Positions 6,088 to 6,135 of a stretch of 6,135 nucleotides of DNA are shown one piece after another. The notes beneath the pieces were generated by a model. The model had not been told where the DNA came from. It ran no database searches and was given only the letters and a program-made list of their open reading frames with translations. Each line of letters starts with the position of its first letter. Position 1 is the stretch's first letter. The position numbers were made by a program, and so were the translations under genes. The stretch is from an uncultured Mailhella sp. (lineage in GTDB: Bacteria > Desulfobacterota > Desulfovibrionia > Desulfovibrionales > Desulfovibrionaceae): positions 1-6,135 of the forward strand of contig CAJTMS010000076.1 in the NCBI GenBank assembly GCA_910577155.1, in the 5' to 3' direction.

Positions 6088-6125
6088 AAAAACAGGCATA
6101 AATAAACAGTGCTTGTTTTTTTTTT
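6088..6125 (+). terminator. Rho-independent terminator after the glycosyltransferase
   Basis: AAAAACAGGCA (6088-6098) can pair with TGCTTGTTTTT (6110-6120) through 11 positions with one G-U, around an 11-nt AT-rich loop, and the T-run continues to 6125. It sits about 90 nt past the glycosyltransferase stop codon. The stem core is short (ACAGGCA/TGCTTGT), so strength is uncertain. The sequence between 6000 and 6087 shows no other feature. Confidence 0.6.
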
Positions 6126-6135
6126 ATTATTTTAT

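Noticed and set aside
1..6135. CRISPR array, tRNA/rRNA genes, transposase or phage integration genes
   Set aside because: No regularly spaced repeats, tRNA cloverleaf, rRNA segments or mobile-element proteins were seen on either strand. The CI-like regulator alone is not evidence for a prophage, as it sits in a housekeeping operon.

Overview
The window is a compact, AT-rich (roughly 40% GC by eye) bacterial chromosomal segment. It most resembles a low-GC member of the Desulfovibrionaceae. The evidence for this is the HflK N-terminus of the type 'MNWDWDKLQEKR', a flavoredoxin-type flavin reductase, and an HTH regulator of the phage-CI/S24 class. This taxonomic placement is an inference from protein style, not a database result.

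Layout: (1) 1-341 is a gene-poor AT-rich stretch. It holds what looks like a decayed intergenic palindromic repeat and two perfect 7-bp inverted repeats, one of which lies just after the last gene of the minus-strand operon. (2) 342-4830 is a tightly packed five-gene minus-strand operon. In transcription order it encodes hflK, hflC, a CI/S24-like transcriptional regulator, a GH103 (MltB-type) lytic transglycosylase and a flavoredoxin-like flavin reductase. Successive junctions are a 1-nt overlap (TAATG), 11 nt, 14 nt and a 14-nt overlap, so one transcript with translational coupling is likely. (3) 4831-4994 is a divergent intergenic region. It carries a good sigma70-type promoter for hflK (TTGACA, 16 nt, TATTCT), a possible operator-like dyad in the hflK leader, and a weaker candidate promoter for the plus-strand gene. 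(4) 4995-5999 is a plus-strand GT2 glycosyltransferase of the rhamnosyltransferase type, followed by a probable Rho-independent terminator at 6088-6125.

How the genes may fit together: HflK and HflC are inner-membrane SPFH proteins that, in known systems, form a large complex around the FtsH protease. The lytic transglycosylase acts on the cell wall and the glycosyltransferase probably on surface polysaccharide, so the neighbourhood has an envelope theme. The regulator is the most unusual member: it has the fold signature of a LexA/CI-type repressor, but the positions of both catalytic residues (Ser and Lys) are occupied by Gly and Arg. It is therefore unlikely to self-cleave. I see no clear evidence of a wholly new system; the regulator inside an hflKC operon is the point most worth following up.
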